Part shown: positions 14,569-20,321 of the stretch, one piece after another | Numbering within the stretch: position 1 is the stretch's first letter | How the letters are laid out: every line of letters begins with the position of its first letter | Assembly: GCA_900313185.1 (NCBI GenBank) | Contig: OMQI01000047.1 | Coordinates: forward strand, 1-20,321 | DNA from: an uncultured Rhodospirillaceae bacterium | Lineage (GTDB): Bacteria > Pseudomonadota > Alphaproteobacteria > RF32 > CAG-239 | DNA: 20,321 bases | Direction of reading: 5' to 3' | Position numbers and translations under genes: made by a program | The notes under the pieces: generated by a model | Told to the model about the DNA's origin: nothing | The model's database searches: none | The model's input: only the letters and a program-made list of their open reading frames with translations

Positions 14569-15406
14569 TAAGATTTTTGCGAGTGTGTTATTTGCCGGTT
14601 ATTTATTAACGGTAAGTGATGTTTCTGCCGATATGCGTTATTTTTCTATTGATGGTGATCACGGAAAATTACGGGCAATTTTGCAGTATCCGGATAAAGA
14701 AAGTTATCCTCTGGTTATCTTAATGCACGGTTTTGGAGCCAATAAATATGCATTATCGTATACAGCTGATAAATTAGAAGAAAAAGGTATTGCAAGCGTG
14801 CGTTTTGATTTTAACGGTCATGGTGAGAGCGAAGGTCGCTTCGAGGATATGACAGTTTTAAATGAAGTTGAAGATGCTCGTAAAATTTATGAATACTTGA
14901 GTAAACAACCACAAATAACCTCTATATCTTTGGCAGGAAACTCACAAGGTGGGCTTGTGGCTTCATTGTTGGCCGGAGAATTGGGCGAGGATAAAATTAA
15001 AAGCCTTGTCTTATTGGCTGCTTTCTTTAATTTTCACGATATGATAGTGCAGGGGAATTTATTCGGGATAAAATTTGATTTGAACAATCTTCCCGATTTT
15101 ATTGAAATTCCGGGATGTTGTAAGGTAGGAAAAAAATATCTCGAGACTGCTCGTGATTTACAACCTCTTGATATTGCATTTAAATATCGTGGGCCGGTTC
15201 TGCTTATTCATTGTGAAGGTGATGAAGTTGTTCCTGTTTCATATAGTGATTATTATAACCGGAGATATGCCAACAGTGATTTATTCAGGTTGGACGGCGA
15301 TAATAAATGCAATCATCTTTATCAAGGATATGAGCAAGTGGTTAGAGAAAAAATAGCCGATTTTATTGCCGATAAAGTTTTTGAAAAAGAAAAGCATCAA
15401 GATTAA
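14546..15406 (+). CDS. Exported alpha/beta hydrolase, cinnamoyl/feruloyl-esterase-like
   Basis: This is a 286-residue serine hydrolase with an N-terminal signal peptide (about 1-27, ending DVSA). The oxyanion loop HGFG is at 61-64, the nucleophile elbow GNSQGG has S133, the acid is D226 (GDEVVP) and the histidine is H257 (CNHLY). The FNGHGESEG strand and the insert with LFGIKFDLNNLPD resemble the cinnamoyl esterase Est1E of Butyrivibrio and its Lactobacillus relatives, which release hydroxycinnamates from plant cell walls. A general short-chain acyl esterase remains possible. ATG 14546 was chosen because it gives a complete signal peptide and has GGAA eight bases upstream; it lies inside the preceding gene, so translation is probably coupled. 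Confidence 0.85.
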   Translation: MKWVKICNKIFASVLFAGYLLTVSDVSADMRYFSIDGDHGKLRAILQYPDKESYPLVILMHGFGANKYALSYTADKLEEKGIASVRFDFNGHGESEGRFEDMTVLNEVEDARKIYEYLSKQPQITSISLAGNSQGGLVASLLAGELGEDKIKSLVLLAAFFNFHDMIVQGNLFGIKFDLNNLPDFIEIPGCCKVGKKYLETARDLQPLDIAFKYRGPVLLIHCEGDEVVPVSYSDYYNRRYANSDLFRLDGDNKCNHLYQGYEQVVREKIADFIADKVFEKEKHQD

Positions 15407-15499
15407 ACTGTGTGTTTCCCTCTGTTGTGTGTAATATATCCAAATTAACCATATTTTAGCTAATGTTCGACATAATATATAAAAAATAGGAGAATTTTA

Positions 15500-16036
15500 A
15501 TGAGAAAATTGTTTATTACACTCGGATGCCTTATGTTGTTGTTAACAGCGTGCGGTAAAGATGAAGATAATAAGACACAAAATAAAACGGATAATGCGCA
15601 AATTGAAAATGTTCAGAAAGTAAGTGTGAAAAAAGCGAAACTTCCGGCGGATGTTTCACAAAAGTTTTTCAATAAATTTGAATCATATACACCGGCACAG
15701 AGATATTATTTTTGTGCGGCGTTTGCTATGGGGGCAATGTCGGTCGCTAAACCGGTGACCGCCTCGGCAATGGTAAACTATTTTATGGGGCTTGGTGTTG
15801 CCAAATATAATGAGGGAATAAACGAAAACACCTATAAAGCTTTCAATGCCGGTAAAAATACTTTTCGTAACGAACATCTGGTAAATACCATACTAAAGCG
15901 TAAAATATGTGAAAATATTATGAACGAAGCGGCTGATTTTGCCAGAGAACGTAATTATCATGTAGCGGATTTGGATAAACGTGGTAAAAAAGAAGTAGAG
16001 AAGGTAGTAAGATATATTAAAATGAATAAAAAATAA
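15500..16036 (+). CDS. Lipoprotein of unknown function
   Basis: This 178-residue protein has a classical lipoprotein signal peptide, with lipobox LTAC at 15-18 (Cys18 followed by Gly, so outer-membrane targeting is expected). A short polar linker (19-48) leads to a mainly helical domain containing YTPAQRYYFCAAFAMGAMS and two further Cys residues in the mature region. I know no family for it. AGGAGA (15488-15493) supports the start, and no convincing promoter was found in the 93 bases upstream. A terminator follows. Confidence 0.8.
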   Translation: MRKLFITLGCLMLLLTACGKDEDNKTQNKTDNAQIENVQKVSVKKAKLPADVSQKFFNKFESYTPAQRYYFCAAFAMGAMSVAKPVTASAMVNYFMGLGVAKYNEGINENTYKAFNAGKNTFRNEHLVNTILKRKICENIMNEAADFARERNYHVADLDKRGKKEVEKVVRYIKMNKK

Positions 16037-16050
16037 TATTTGCTTTGTTA

Positions 16051-16087
16051 AAAAAAAGTCCCGAATTTTATTGTTCGGGATTTTTTT
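16051..16087 (+). terminator. Rho-independent terminator after the 15500 lipoprotein gene
   Basis: The core stem TCCCGAA (16059-16065) pairs with TTCGGGA (16074-16080). It can be extended by flanking A/T pairs and is followed by seven T's. The A-rich left side could let it work in both directions. Confidence 0.85.
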
Positions 16088-16089
16088 AT

Positions 16090-16119
16090 TTGACAAAAAA
16101 CATAAAAATATGCTATTAC
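16090..16119 (+). promoter_or_regulatory. Promoter of the DapB-like gene
   Basis: A perfect TTGACA (16090-16095) is followed after 18 bases by an extended -10 element, TGCTATTAC (TG at 16111-16112, hexamer 16114-16119). Transcription would start near 16126, leaving about 37 bases of leader with no recognisable Shine-Dalgarno sequence. Confidence 0.6.
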
Positions 16120-16162
16120 GTATGTGATAATTAAATAATTGTATAACTTAAAATATTTGTGT

Positions 16163-16999
16163 ATGATTTATGTTGGAATTGTTGGAGCACGTTCTCCTCT
16201 CGGATTGAAAGTGATTGACTGTTTATCGAAGAACTCGGACAAGTACCGGATTACCTTTTATGTGGACAGAAATTATCAGGTAAACAGTATGTCTGAGGCT
16301 ACTTATGCCAGTGTAGAAGCTGCTTTGTCGTTTAATCAGGCACCTACGGTAGTGATTGATTGTGATAGTCCTGATGGCGCGCTTGATAGGGCAAAGACTT
16401 ATCGCTTCTATGCGGTTCCTGCCATTATGTGCTGTGCCTGCTCTCCTGATGAACTGGATACGGTTAGCCGAGTTTTCGGTGTGGAGGAAGTTCCTACACC
16501 GTCTTTGGTAACGGCTCCTGATTTTTCAATTTGTAATACTCGTTTGATGGCGTTTTTCCTTCGTATGGGGGCCAGGCATATCGACGATATTGACAGGTTG
16601 GAAATAGCGGTTCATCTTCCTGTAGGCAAGAAACTCAATATCGGTATTTGGGTAACTTGGGCGCAGATTTTCAATGCAATCTATGGAACGGATTGTGCGA
16701 AGATTAATGTGAAGGGAAACACTTGTTACTGTGGAAAGGTAATAATCAATTCGTTTTCCGATTCTGCGTTGCAGCCGAACGGAGAAGAGGTTCACATACG
16801 GCTATTTTACGGTAAAAAGACACAGCTGTGTTATACCTATATGAAGGCTGCTTGTGATGACCTTGTTTGCGACTGTCTTGAGGGCGTTAAAAAGTTGTTG
16901 GATTGGTTTGAAGCTAATCCCGATGAAATTGGCGCCGGAAAGGTATTTGCCAATCATCTGAGCACGGTAATGTTTGCCGGAAGAAAGAATCTGCTTTAG
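16163..16999 (+). CDS. DapB-like Rossmann protein with degenerate active site
   Basis: This 278-residue protein has the layout of dihydrodipicolinate reductase (DapB). It contains an N-terminal Rossmann motif VGIVGARSPLG, a VIDCDSPDGALDRA segment (compare VDFTSPEA), and APDFSICNTRLM at 118-129 (compare APNFSIG). The catalytic parts are replaced: the GTTGF loop reads CCACS (90-94), and the HHxxKxDAPSGT signature is not recognisable around VHLPVGKKLN. It is therefore probably not a working DapB. Proline codons are 8 CCT, 2 CCG and 1 CCC, whereas neighbouring genes favour CCG, which hints at separate origin. ATG 16163 begins the Rossmann strand but lacks a ribosome binding site; an upstream TTG at 16139 is less likely. 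Confidence 0.7.
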   Translation: MIYVGIVGARSPLGLKVIDCLSKNSDKYRITFYVDRNYQVNSMSEATYASVEAALSFNQAPTVVIDCDSPDGALDRAKTYRFYAVPAIMCCACSPDELDTVSRVFGVEEVPTPSLVTAPDFSICNTRLMAFFLRMGARHIDDIDRLEIAVHLPVGKKLNIGIWVTWAQIFNAIYGTDCAKINVKGNTCYCGKVIINSFSDSALQPNGEEVHIRLFYGKKTQLCYTYMKAACDDLVCDCLEGVKKLLDWFEANPDEIGAGKVFANHLSTVMFAGRKNLL

Positions 17000-17015
17000 A
17001 GCAGATTCTTTTTTT
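16985..17015 (+). terminator. Rho-independent terminator overlapping the end of the DapB-like gene
   Basis: An 11-bp perfect stem (16985-16995 with 17000-17010, AAGAATCTGCT and its complement) has a four-base loop and a run of T's. The stop codon TAG (16997-16999) lies in the loop, so the last codons form the left arm. Confidence 0.9.
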
Positions 17016-17117
17016 ATGCGTCAAGTGGTATTTACGTTTGTTGATATATACTTTAGTTTTAGGGATACTTTTTTAATGTAAAATCAGTAATATGTAAAAG
17101 TGCAAAAGGAGATAATT

Positions 17118-17309
17118 ATGCACAAGCAAAACATAGCTGATTTTATTTTGTATGATATGAATAAAAATCACATACCAGGCGGTTTCGGAGTTAACAGCGG
17201 TCTGATGAGTGAAGTGGTGGAAGGTTGGAATCGTAATATATATATTACGCCGGCCGAAAGTATAAAATTTCATCATACCAATAAAGCTGGCCCCTGCAGA
17301 ATGAACTAA
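17118..17309 (+). CDS. Small protein of unknown function (63 aa)
   Basis: This is a short unrecognised protein without membrane segments or a signal peptide, containing two Gly/Asn-rich turns (HIPGGFGVNSG) and ending FHHTNKAGPCRMN. Support comes from a strong AAAGGAGA site (17105-17112) five bases before ATG 17118 and from its position between two terminated transcripts on the same strand. Codon choice is like that of its neighbours. It could be a spurious reading frame, but the ribosome binding site is as good as that of the known genes here. Confidence 0.55.
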   Translation: MHKQNIADFILYDMNKNHIPGGFGVNSGLMSEVVEGWNRNIYITPAESIKFHHTNKAGPCRMN

Positions 17310-17337
17310 AAATTCAAGCTGTCCGGACGGATATATT

Positions 17338-17343
17338 TATAAT
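17338..17343 (+). promoter_or_regulatory. Possible -10 box for the 17399 gene
   Basis: A perfect TATAAT is present 56 bases before the start codon, but the nearest -35 resemblance (TTCAAG at 17313-17318, spacing 19) is poor. Confidence 0.3.
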
Positions 17344-17398
17344 GGCAAATTTATGATTATCTTTAATGTATCGTTAAATTATTTTGATGAGGTTTAAA

Positions 17399-17668
17399 AT
17401 GCAAAAGATGAAAATAAAAGAGTTTGCCAAATTAGAGGATAGTTTGATGTTTGCCGGAACCATTTACGAAAGCTTTGAGGCTTTGGAAGAAGTAATGGGT
17501 AAACTTAAATTAGAGCGGCCGTTGTTTTTGATTTATTTGGCTAAAAAGGAGTTTGCCGATGCCGTATTCAAAGCAGCCGGAGAAAAGCCCGAAGATGAAG
17601 GGTATTTGGCGCATAAAACTTATCCTTATGTGGAAATATTCAACCCCGATTATCAAAACTTACAATAA
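17399..17668 (+). CDS. Small soluble protein of unknown function (89 aa)
   Basis: This unrecognised protein is mostly helical and charged, beginning MQKMKIKEFAKLEDSLMFAG, with a central hydrophobic strand (PLFLIYLA) and an aromatic end (YPYVEIFNPDYQN). The alternation of helices and strands suggests a compact domain. ATG 17399 has GAGG six bases upstream; ATG 17387 (overlapping that site) and ATG 17408 are alternatives. A strong terminator follows seven bases after the stop, which supports a real, separately ended gene. Confidence 0.7.
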   Translation: MQKMKIKEFAKLEDSLMFAGTIYESFEALEEVMGKLKLERPLFLIYLAKKEFADAVFKAAGEKPEDEGYLAHKTYPYVEIFNPDYQNLQ

Positions 17669-17674
17669 ATTGAC

Positions 17675-17702
17675 AACCTCCGATTATTCGGAGGTTTTTT
17701 TA
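17675..17702 (+). terminator. Rho-independent terminator after the 17399 gene
   Basis: A 9-bp perfect stem (17675-17683 with 17688-17696, AACCTCCGA and its complement), a TTAT loop and seven or more T's make a textbook terminator. Confidence 0.92.
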
Positions 17703-17769
17703 TTAAATATTAACGTATTTCGCATTACTGTATAAAAAGATAAATAATATTTGGATGAAAGAGGAAAAT

Positions 17770-18531
17770 ATGAGTTATACAGCCGGAAACTTACCGGATA
17801 ACAAACATTGTTTTTTTGGTTCTGCCGGAGGTGTTTCGACAGGAAAATATACTTCTCTTAATACCAATTTAAGCAGTTTTGACAGTTCCGATAATTTGCG
17901 ACGCAATTTTGAAATTATCTCAGGATATTTTAATAAGTGTCCGGAAGATATGTTTACCTTGCGGCAAAGTATTTCAAATATTGCTGTCTCGGCAGAAAAT
18001 CCGTCGTGGTTCAAAATTGCCGCCGATGGAGCTGTTACCACCGATAAAAATATATTGTTGGGAGTAAAAACTGCTGATTGCGCTCCCATTTTATTGGCTG
18101 ATTATAAAAACGGAGTGATTGGTGTGGCACATGCCGGTTGGAGAGGTGCATACAAAGGTATCATAGAAAACGTGGTGAAATTGATGTGTGATAAAGGGGC
18201 AAAAGTCGAAAATATCGCTGCTTGTATCGGTCCTTGTATGCAACAGAATTCTTTTGAAGTTAAAAGTGATATGCGGCAGATATTATTGGAAATAGATGAA
18301 AATAATGTGCTGTATTTTAAAGATGGTAAAGATGAAGAGCATTTTTATTTTGATTTAAGCGGTTATGCGGAAGCTAAATTGCGCAAAATCGGTGTGGAAA
18401 ATATTGATAATTCGCATATAGACACATATCCGTTGCAAAACGGTTATTTCAGCTATCGGCGTAATACACATCTTAATTTGATAACAGCTCCCCGTGATTA
18501 TCCGACACAGTATTCCTGTATTTGTTTATAG
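17770..18531 (+). CDS. pgeF: PgeF/YfiH-type multicopper-oxidase-like (laccase-domain) protein
   Basis: This 253-residue protein belongs to the DUF152/YfiH/LACC1 family. Members act on purine nucleosides, and the E. coli protein (PgeF) keeps peptidoglycan precursors correct. The core signatures are TADCAP with C104, GVAHAGWRG with H121, CIGPC and GYFSYRRN. The C-to-H spacing of 17 matches YlmD and LACC1. The first metal histidine, in the usual QVHS/QTHS motif, is missing: here the sequence is QSIS (66-69) with I68 in its place. ATG 17770 has GAGG five bases upstream; an in-frame ATG at 17755 has none. The ampD-like gene follows nine bases after the stop, so the two probably form a peptidoglycan operon. 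Confidence 0.9.
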   Translation: MSYTAGNLPDNKHCFFGSAGGVSTGKYTSLNTNLSSFDSSDNLRRNFEIISGYFNKCPEDMFTLRQSISNIAVSAENPSWFKIAADGAVTTDKNILLGVKTADCAPILLADYKNGVIGVAHAGWRGAYKGIIENVVKLMCDKGAKVENIAACIGPCMQQNSFEVKSDMRQILLEIDENNVLYFKDGKDEEHFYFDLSGYAEAKLRKIGVENIDNSHIDTYPLQNGYFSYRRNTHLNLITAPRDYPTQYSCICL

Positions 18532-18540
18532 AGAAAAGCG

Positions 18541-19272
18541 ATGACAAAAGTGATTAAAAATTTTCTGCCTATGTTTGATGAACGTAAAAGTAATAAAGTA
18601 AATGCGTTGGTTATACATTGTTGTGCTTATAATGCCGATGATATGATTAAAATAATGAAAGAAAGAGATGTCAGTTCGCATTATATTATAGAAGAAAACG
18701 GCAGAATATTTCAGCTTGTTTCCGAGAAAAAGCGGGCTTGGCATGCCGGAGTGAGTTATTGGCGAGGTCAAAATAATATTAACCACTGTTCAATCGGAAT
18801 TGAGTTGCAATCTCCTTCAATGGGGCAAGATAGTTATTTCGTAAAGCAAATAAACAGTTTGATTGTTTTAGCCAAGCAGATTATAAGCCATTATCAAATA
18901 CCGCTGTATAATGTGATAGCTCATTCCGATATTGCTCCAACCAGAAAGCCGGATCCGGGAATGGCTTTCCCATGGAAGTATTTGGCTCAAAAAGGAGTGG
19001 GAGTTTGGTATGATATTGCCGATGCCGTGAAAGTAAAAGAAAACAATATTGAAAATTTGCTGAAAATAATAGGGTATGATACATCTGATTTGGCGGCGGC
19101 AAGTTATGCTTTTTGTCGGCATTTTATCCCGCAAGAAATAAAACGCCTTAATACCATAGATGAGGTGATTGAAAATGTATATCCGTCAGAATTTGTTTTA
19201 CCGGAAAAATATTTGCCGATATTAAAGGCTTGTGCTTATAGATACGGCAAAATCAATAGTCGTCACGACTGA
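18541..19272 (+). CDS. N-acetylmuramoyl-L-alanine amidase, AmpD-like (Amidase_2)
   Basis: This 243-residue zinc amidase cleaves the bond between MurNAc (or anhydro-MurNAc) and the peptide. Zinc ligands by comparison with AmpD are H26 (LVIHCCA), H128 (IAHSDIAPTRKPDPG) and D138. K136 lies two before the Asp, as in AmpD, and the His-to-Asp spacing of 10 is identical. There is no signal peptide, so it should work in the cytoplasm on recycled anhydromuropeptides. A C-terminal extension of about 70 residues (from about 170, ENNIENLLKIIGYD) resembles the short helical peptidoglycan-binding-like tail of some Amidase_2 proteins. It is probably co-transcribed with pgeF. Its last 20 bases overlap the end of the convergent small gene. 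Confidence 0.9.
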   Translation: MTKVIKNFLPMFDERKSNKVNALVIHCCAYNADDMIKIMKERDVSSHYIIEENGRIFQLVSEKKRAWHAGVSYWRGQNNINHCSIGIELQSPSMGQDSYFVKQINSLIVLAKQIISHYQIPLYNVIAHSDIAPTRKPDPGMAFPWKYLAQKGVGVWYDIADAVKVKENNIENLLKIIGYDTSDLAAASYAFCRHFIPQEIKRLNTIDEVIENVYPSEFVLPEKYLPILKACAYRYGKINSRHD

Positions 19273-19459
19273 CTTTTTTCATGGTTTTGCGATTATATTT
19301 GGTTTTATCTTTGGTAATCTGCGGATGAGTAAAAGGTTTTCCGTTATGGTCTTCTATTTCTTCATTACGAGAACCTCGATGATAAGCCGCAAATCTTTCT
19401 TTCATTTGAGCTTTTACTTCTTTCAGTTCTTGTTTGGTAGGTTGTTTTATTTTACTCAT
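19253..19459 (-). CDS. Small highly charged protein (68 aa) of unknown function
   Basis: This is a short basic, hydrophilic protein (many Lys, Arg and Glu) with no membrane segment, ending KDKTKYNRKTMKKVSRDDY. The composition suggests a nucleic-acid- or ribosome-associated or disordered protein, but I do not recognise a family. GGAG seven bases before the ATG on the minus strand supports it. Its 3' end overlaps the convergent amidase gene by 20 bases. It lies 65 bases downstream of the I42 inhibitor gene on the same strand, so read-through from that gene is possible. Confidence 0.65.
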   Translation of the reverse strand: MSKIKQPTKQELKEVKAQMKERFAAYHRGSRNEEIEDHNGKPFTHPQITKDKTKYNRKTMKKVSRDDY

Positions 19460-19524
19460 GGCGCAATCTCCGCAATTATTGGATACTCTCTTATCTTACA
19501 ATAAAAATGCAGAAAAATCAAATT

Positions 19525-19908
19525 TTATTTGGCAATAATGGTATAGTGAACGGATTGTTCGTTTTTATTATCGGTTTTTTCCCACGGGCGCCTGTAATAT
19601 CCGTCAATACTTACTTTTCCGGAGTTTTTGATTCTGAAACTGAATTCTTTAATTCCCCCGGCACCGATAAGTTTTGTTTTTTGATGAATGTATTTTTCTT
19701 TTATATTTCCAACAACATTTTGTTCTTCCGGTTCTATTTTAAATTCCCAGCTGTATCCGGTTGTCGGATTTTCAGCCAGGGTAATGACTGCAGTTTGTCC
19801 GATTGATAATGCTATATCCCGATTGCTGTCTTGCTCGGACAAATACACAATGTCTTGCTCGCAAGCCGTCAATGCTATCAACATTAAAATCGAAAAAAGT
19901 TTTTTCAT
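19525..19908 (-). CDS. Chagasin-type (I42) cysteine protease inhibitor lipoprotein
   Basis: This 127-residue protein has a lipoprotein signal peptide with lipobox LTAC and Cys16, followed by Glu. The mature part carries all three loop motifs of the chagasin/I42 family in order: NPTTGY (47-52), GAGG (82-85) and RPW (107-109). In known members these loops plug the active site of papain-like (C1) cysteine proteases. The bacterial protein would sit at the periplasmic or outer face of the envelope and shield it from a self, host or predator protease. GGAG before the ATG supports the start. Confidence 0.92.
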   Translation of the reverse strand: MKKLFSILMLIALTACEQDIVYLSEQDSNRDIALSIGQTAVITLAENPTTGYSWEFKIEPEEQNVVGNIKEKYIHQKTKLIGAGGIKEFSFRIKNSGKVSIDGYYRRPWEKTDNKNEQSVHYTIIAK

Positions 19909-19938
19909 ATCAACTCCGGAATTAAAATATCATTGTTA

Positions 19939-19966
19939 TTAATAGATACTTTCATTTTTTATTCAA
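19939..19966 (-). promoter_or_regulatory. Promoter of the I42 inhibitor gene
   Basis: On the minus strand TTGAAT (19966-19961) and TATTAA (19944-19939) are 16 bases apart. The start would be near 19932, about 24 bases before the ATG. Confidence 0.5.
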
Positions 19967-20062
19967 GTTTTTTTTGCTTAGTTATCAACCAAATATCATA
20001 ATGTGTCAGATGAATTTGATTTATTTCTTCAAAACAAAAATATATAATATTTTAACCATATA

Positions 20063-20094
20063 TTGACAAATAGATGATATATGTTATATATAAT
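20063..20094 (+). promoter_or_regulatory. Promoter of the CNNM/TlyC-like gene
   Basis: A perfect TTGACA (20063-20068) is followed by an AT-rich run that offers TATATA at 16 or 18 bases and TATAAT at 20 bases. The start would fall near 20097-20101, some 36-40 bases before the ATG at 20137. Confidence 0.6.
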
Positions 20095-20136
20095 GGTTAT
20101 TGTTTTAACAGTTTGAGGTTATGTTTAAAAAAGGTT

Positions 20137-20321
20137 ATGAGCCCCGCATATTCGTATGTAATTAATATACTACTTGTTTTTTTTCTTGTTTTTTGTAATG
20201 CTTTCTTTGTAATTTCTGAATTTGCGATTGTTAAGATTCGCCGCACCAAATTGGAAGAGTTGGCGCATTTTGGCAGTAAGCGTGCTAAAATTGCCTTGGA
20301 AATCAATGAACATTTAAATAC
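20137..20321 (+). CDS. CNNM/TlyC (HlyC/CorC)-family membrane protein, N-terminal part
   Basis: Only the first 61 codons are inside the window; the gene continues beyond its right edge. The visible part is one membrane helix (ILLVFFLVFCNAFFVISEFAI, split by a small-residue kink), followed by VKIRRTKLEELAHFGSKRAK. The NAFFVISEFAIVKIRRTKLEEL pattern is the start of the DUF21/CNNM transmembrane domain found in Mg2+/Co2+ efflux-type proteins and so-called hemolysins. ATG 20137 is preferred because it starts the hydrophobic helix; AAGG lies very close (20131-20134). An upstream in-frame TTG at 20113 would add eight residues. Confidence 0.8.
   Translation, partial: MSPAYSYVINILLVFFLVFCNAFFVISEFAIVKIRRTKLEELAHFGSKRAKIALEINEHLN

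Noticed and set aside
17321..17328. Palindrome GTCCGGAC after the 63-residue gene.
   Set aside because: It has no loop space and no T run, so it is not a terminator, and a single copy is not evidence for an operator.
17755..17769. An earlier ATG (17755) for pgeF.
   Set aside because: It has no ribosome binding site, whereas ATG 17770 has GAGG five bases upstream.

Overview
This window looks like ordinary chromosome from a low-GC Gram-negative bacterium. The best lineage clue is GyrA, whose C-terminal half carries an extra segment (about residues 745-790) between beta-propeller blades that I associate with alphaproteobacterial gyrases. Three predicted outer-membrane-type lipoproteins, an AmpD-type amidase and a secreted esterase resembling rumen cinnamoyl esterases fit an uncultured, gut-associated alphaproteobacterium. 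That placement is inference. There are no tRNA or rRNA genes, insertion sequences, phage genes or CRISPR arrays that I can see, and no gene-free stretch exceeds 300 bases.

Layout. Positions 1-2313: the 3' end of an unidentified gene and its terminator, then a UDP-glucose dehydrogenase gene coupled to a membrane-anchored protein with a long acidic low-complexity tail. Positions 2368-4041 (minus strand): a fused SpmA/SpmB-like membrane protein and D-aminoacyl-tRNA deacylase (dtd). Positions 4219-5406: two exported proteins, each with its own promoter; one is built of six 20-residue repeats, four of them containing RGD, and the other is a putative lipoprotein. Positions 5564-8526: a partner-switching signalling module. 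It has a STAS protein, then one polypeptide carrying a periplasmic sensor, HAMP, PP2C phosphatase and RsbW-type kinase, followed by a small membrane protein. Positions 8630-13932: gyrA, a strong hairpin, then an apparent operon of endonuclease I, a DMT-family transporter and tcdA.

Positions 14026-16036: an iron-sulfur flavoprotein overlapping a secreted alpha/beta hydrolase, then a lipoprotein. Positions 16163-17668: a DapB-like protein whose catalytic motifs are replaced, and two small unknown genes. Positions 17770-19272: a peptidoglycan pair, pgeF (with one predicted zinc histidine replaced by Ile) and an ampD-like amidase. Positions 19253-19908 (minus strand): a small charged protein overlapping the end of the amidase gene, and a chagasin-type (I42) cysteine-protease-inhibitor lipoprotein. 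From 20137: the start of a CNNM/TlyC-family membrane protein running off the window.

Promoters are easy to read here. Several genes are preceded by TTGAnn-like -35 boxes 16-18 bases from TATAAT-like -10 boxes with short leaders, and many transcripts end in clear hairpin-plus-T terminators. The most interesting items are the fused phosphatase/kinase partner switch without a visible target, the RGD repeat protein, the degenerate DapB-like protein, and the PgeF lacking a zinc ligand.
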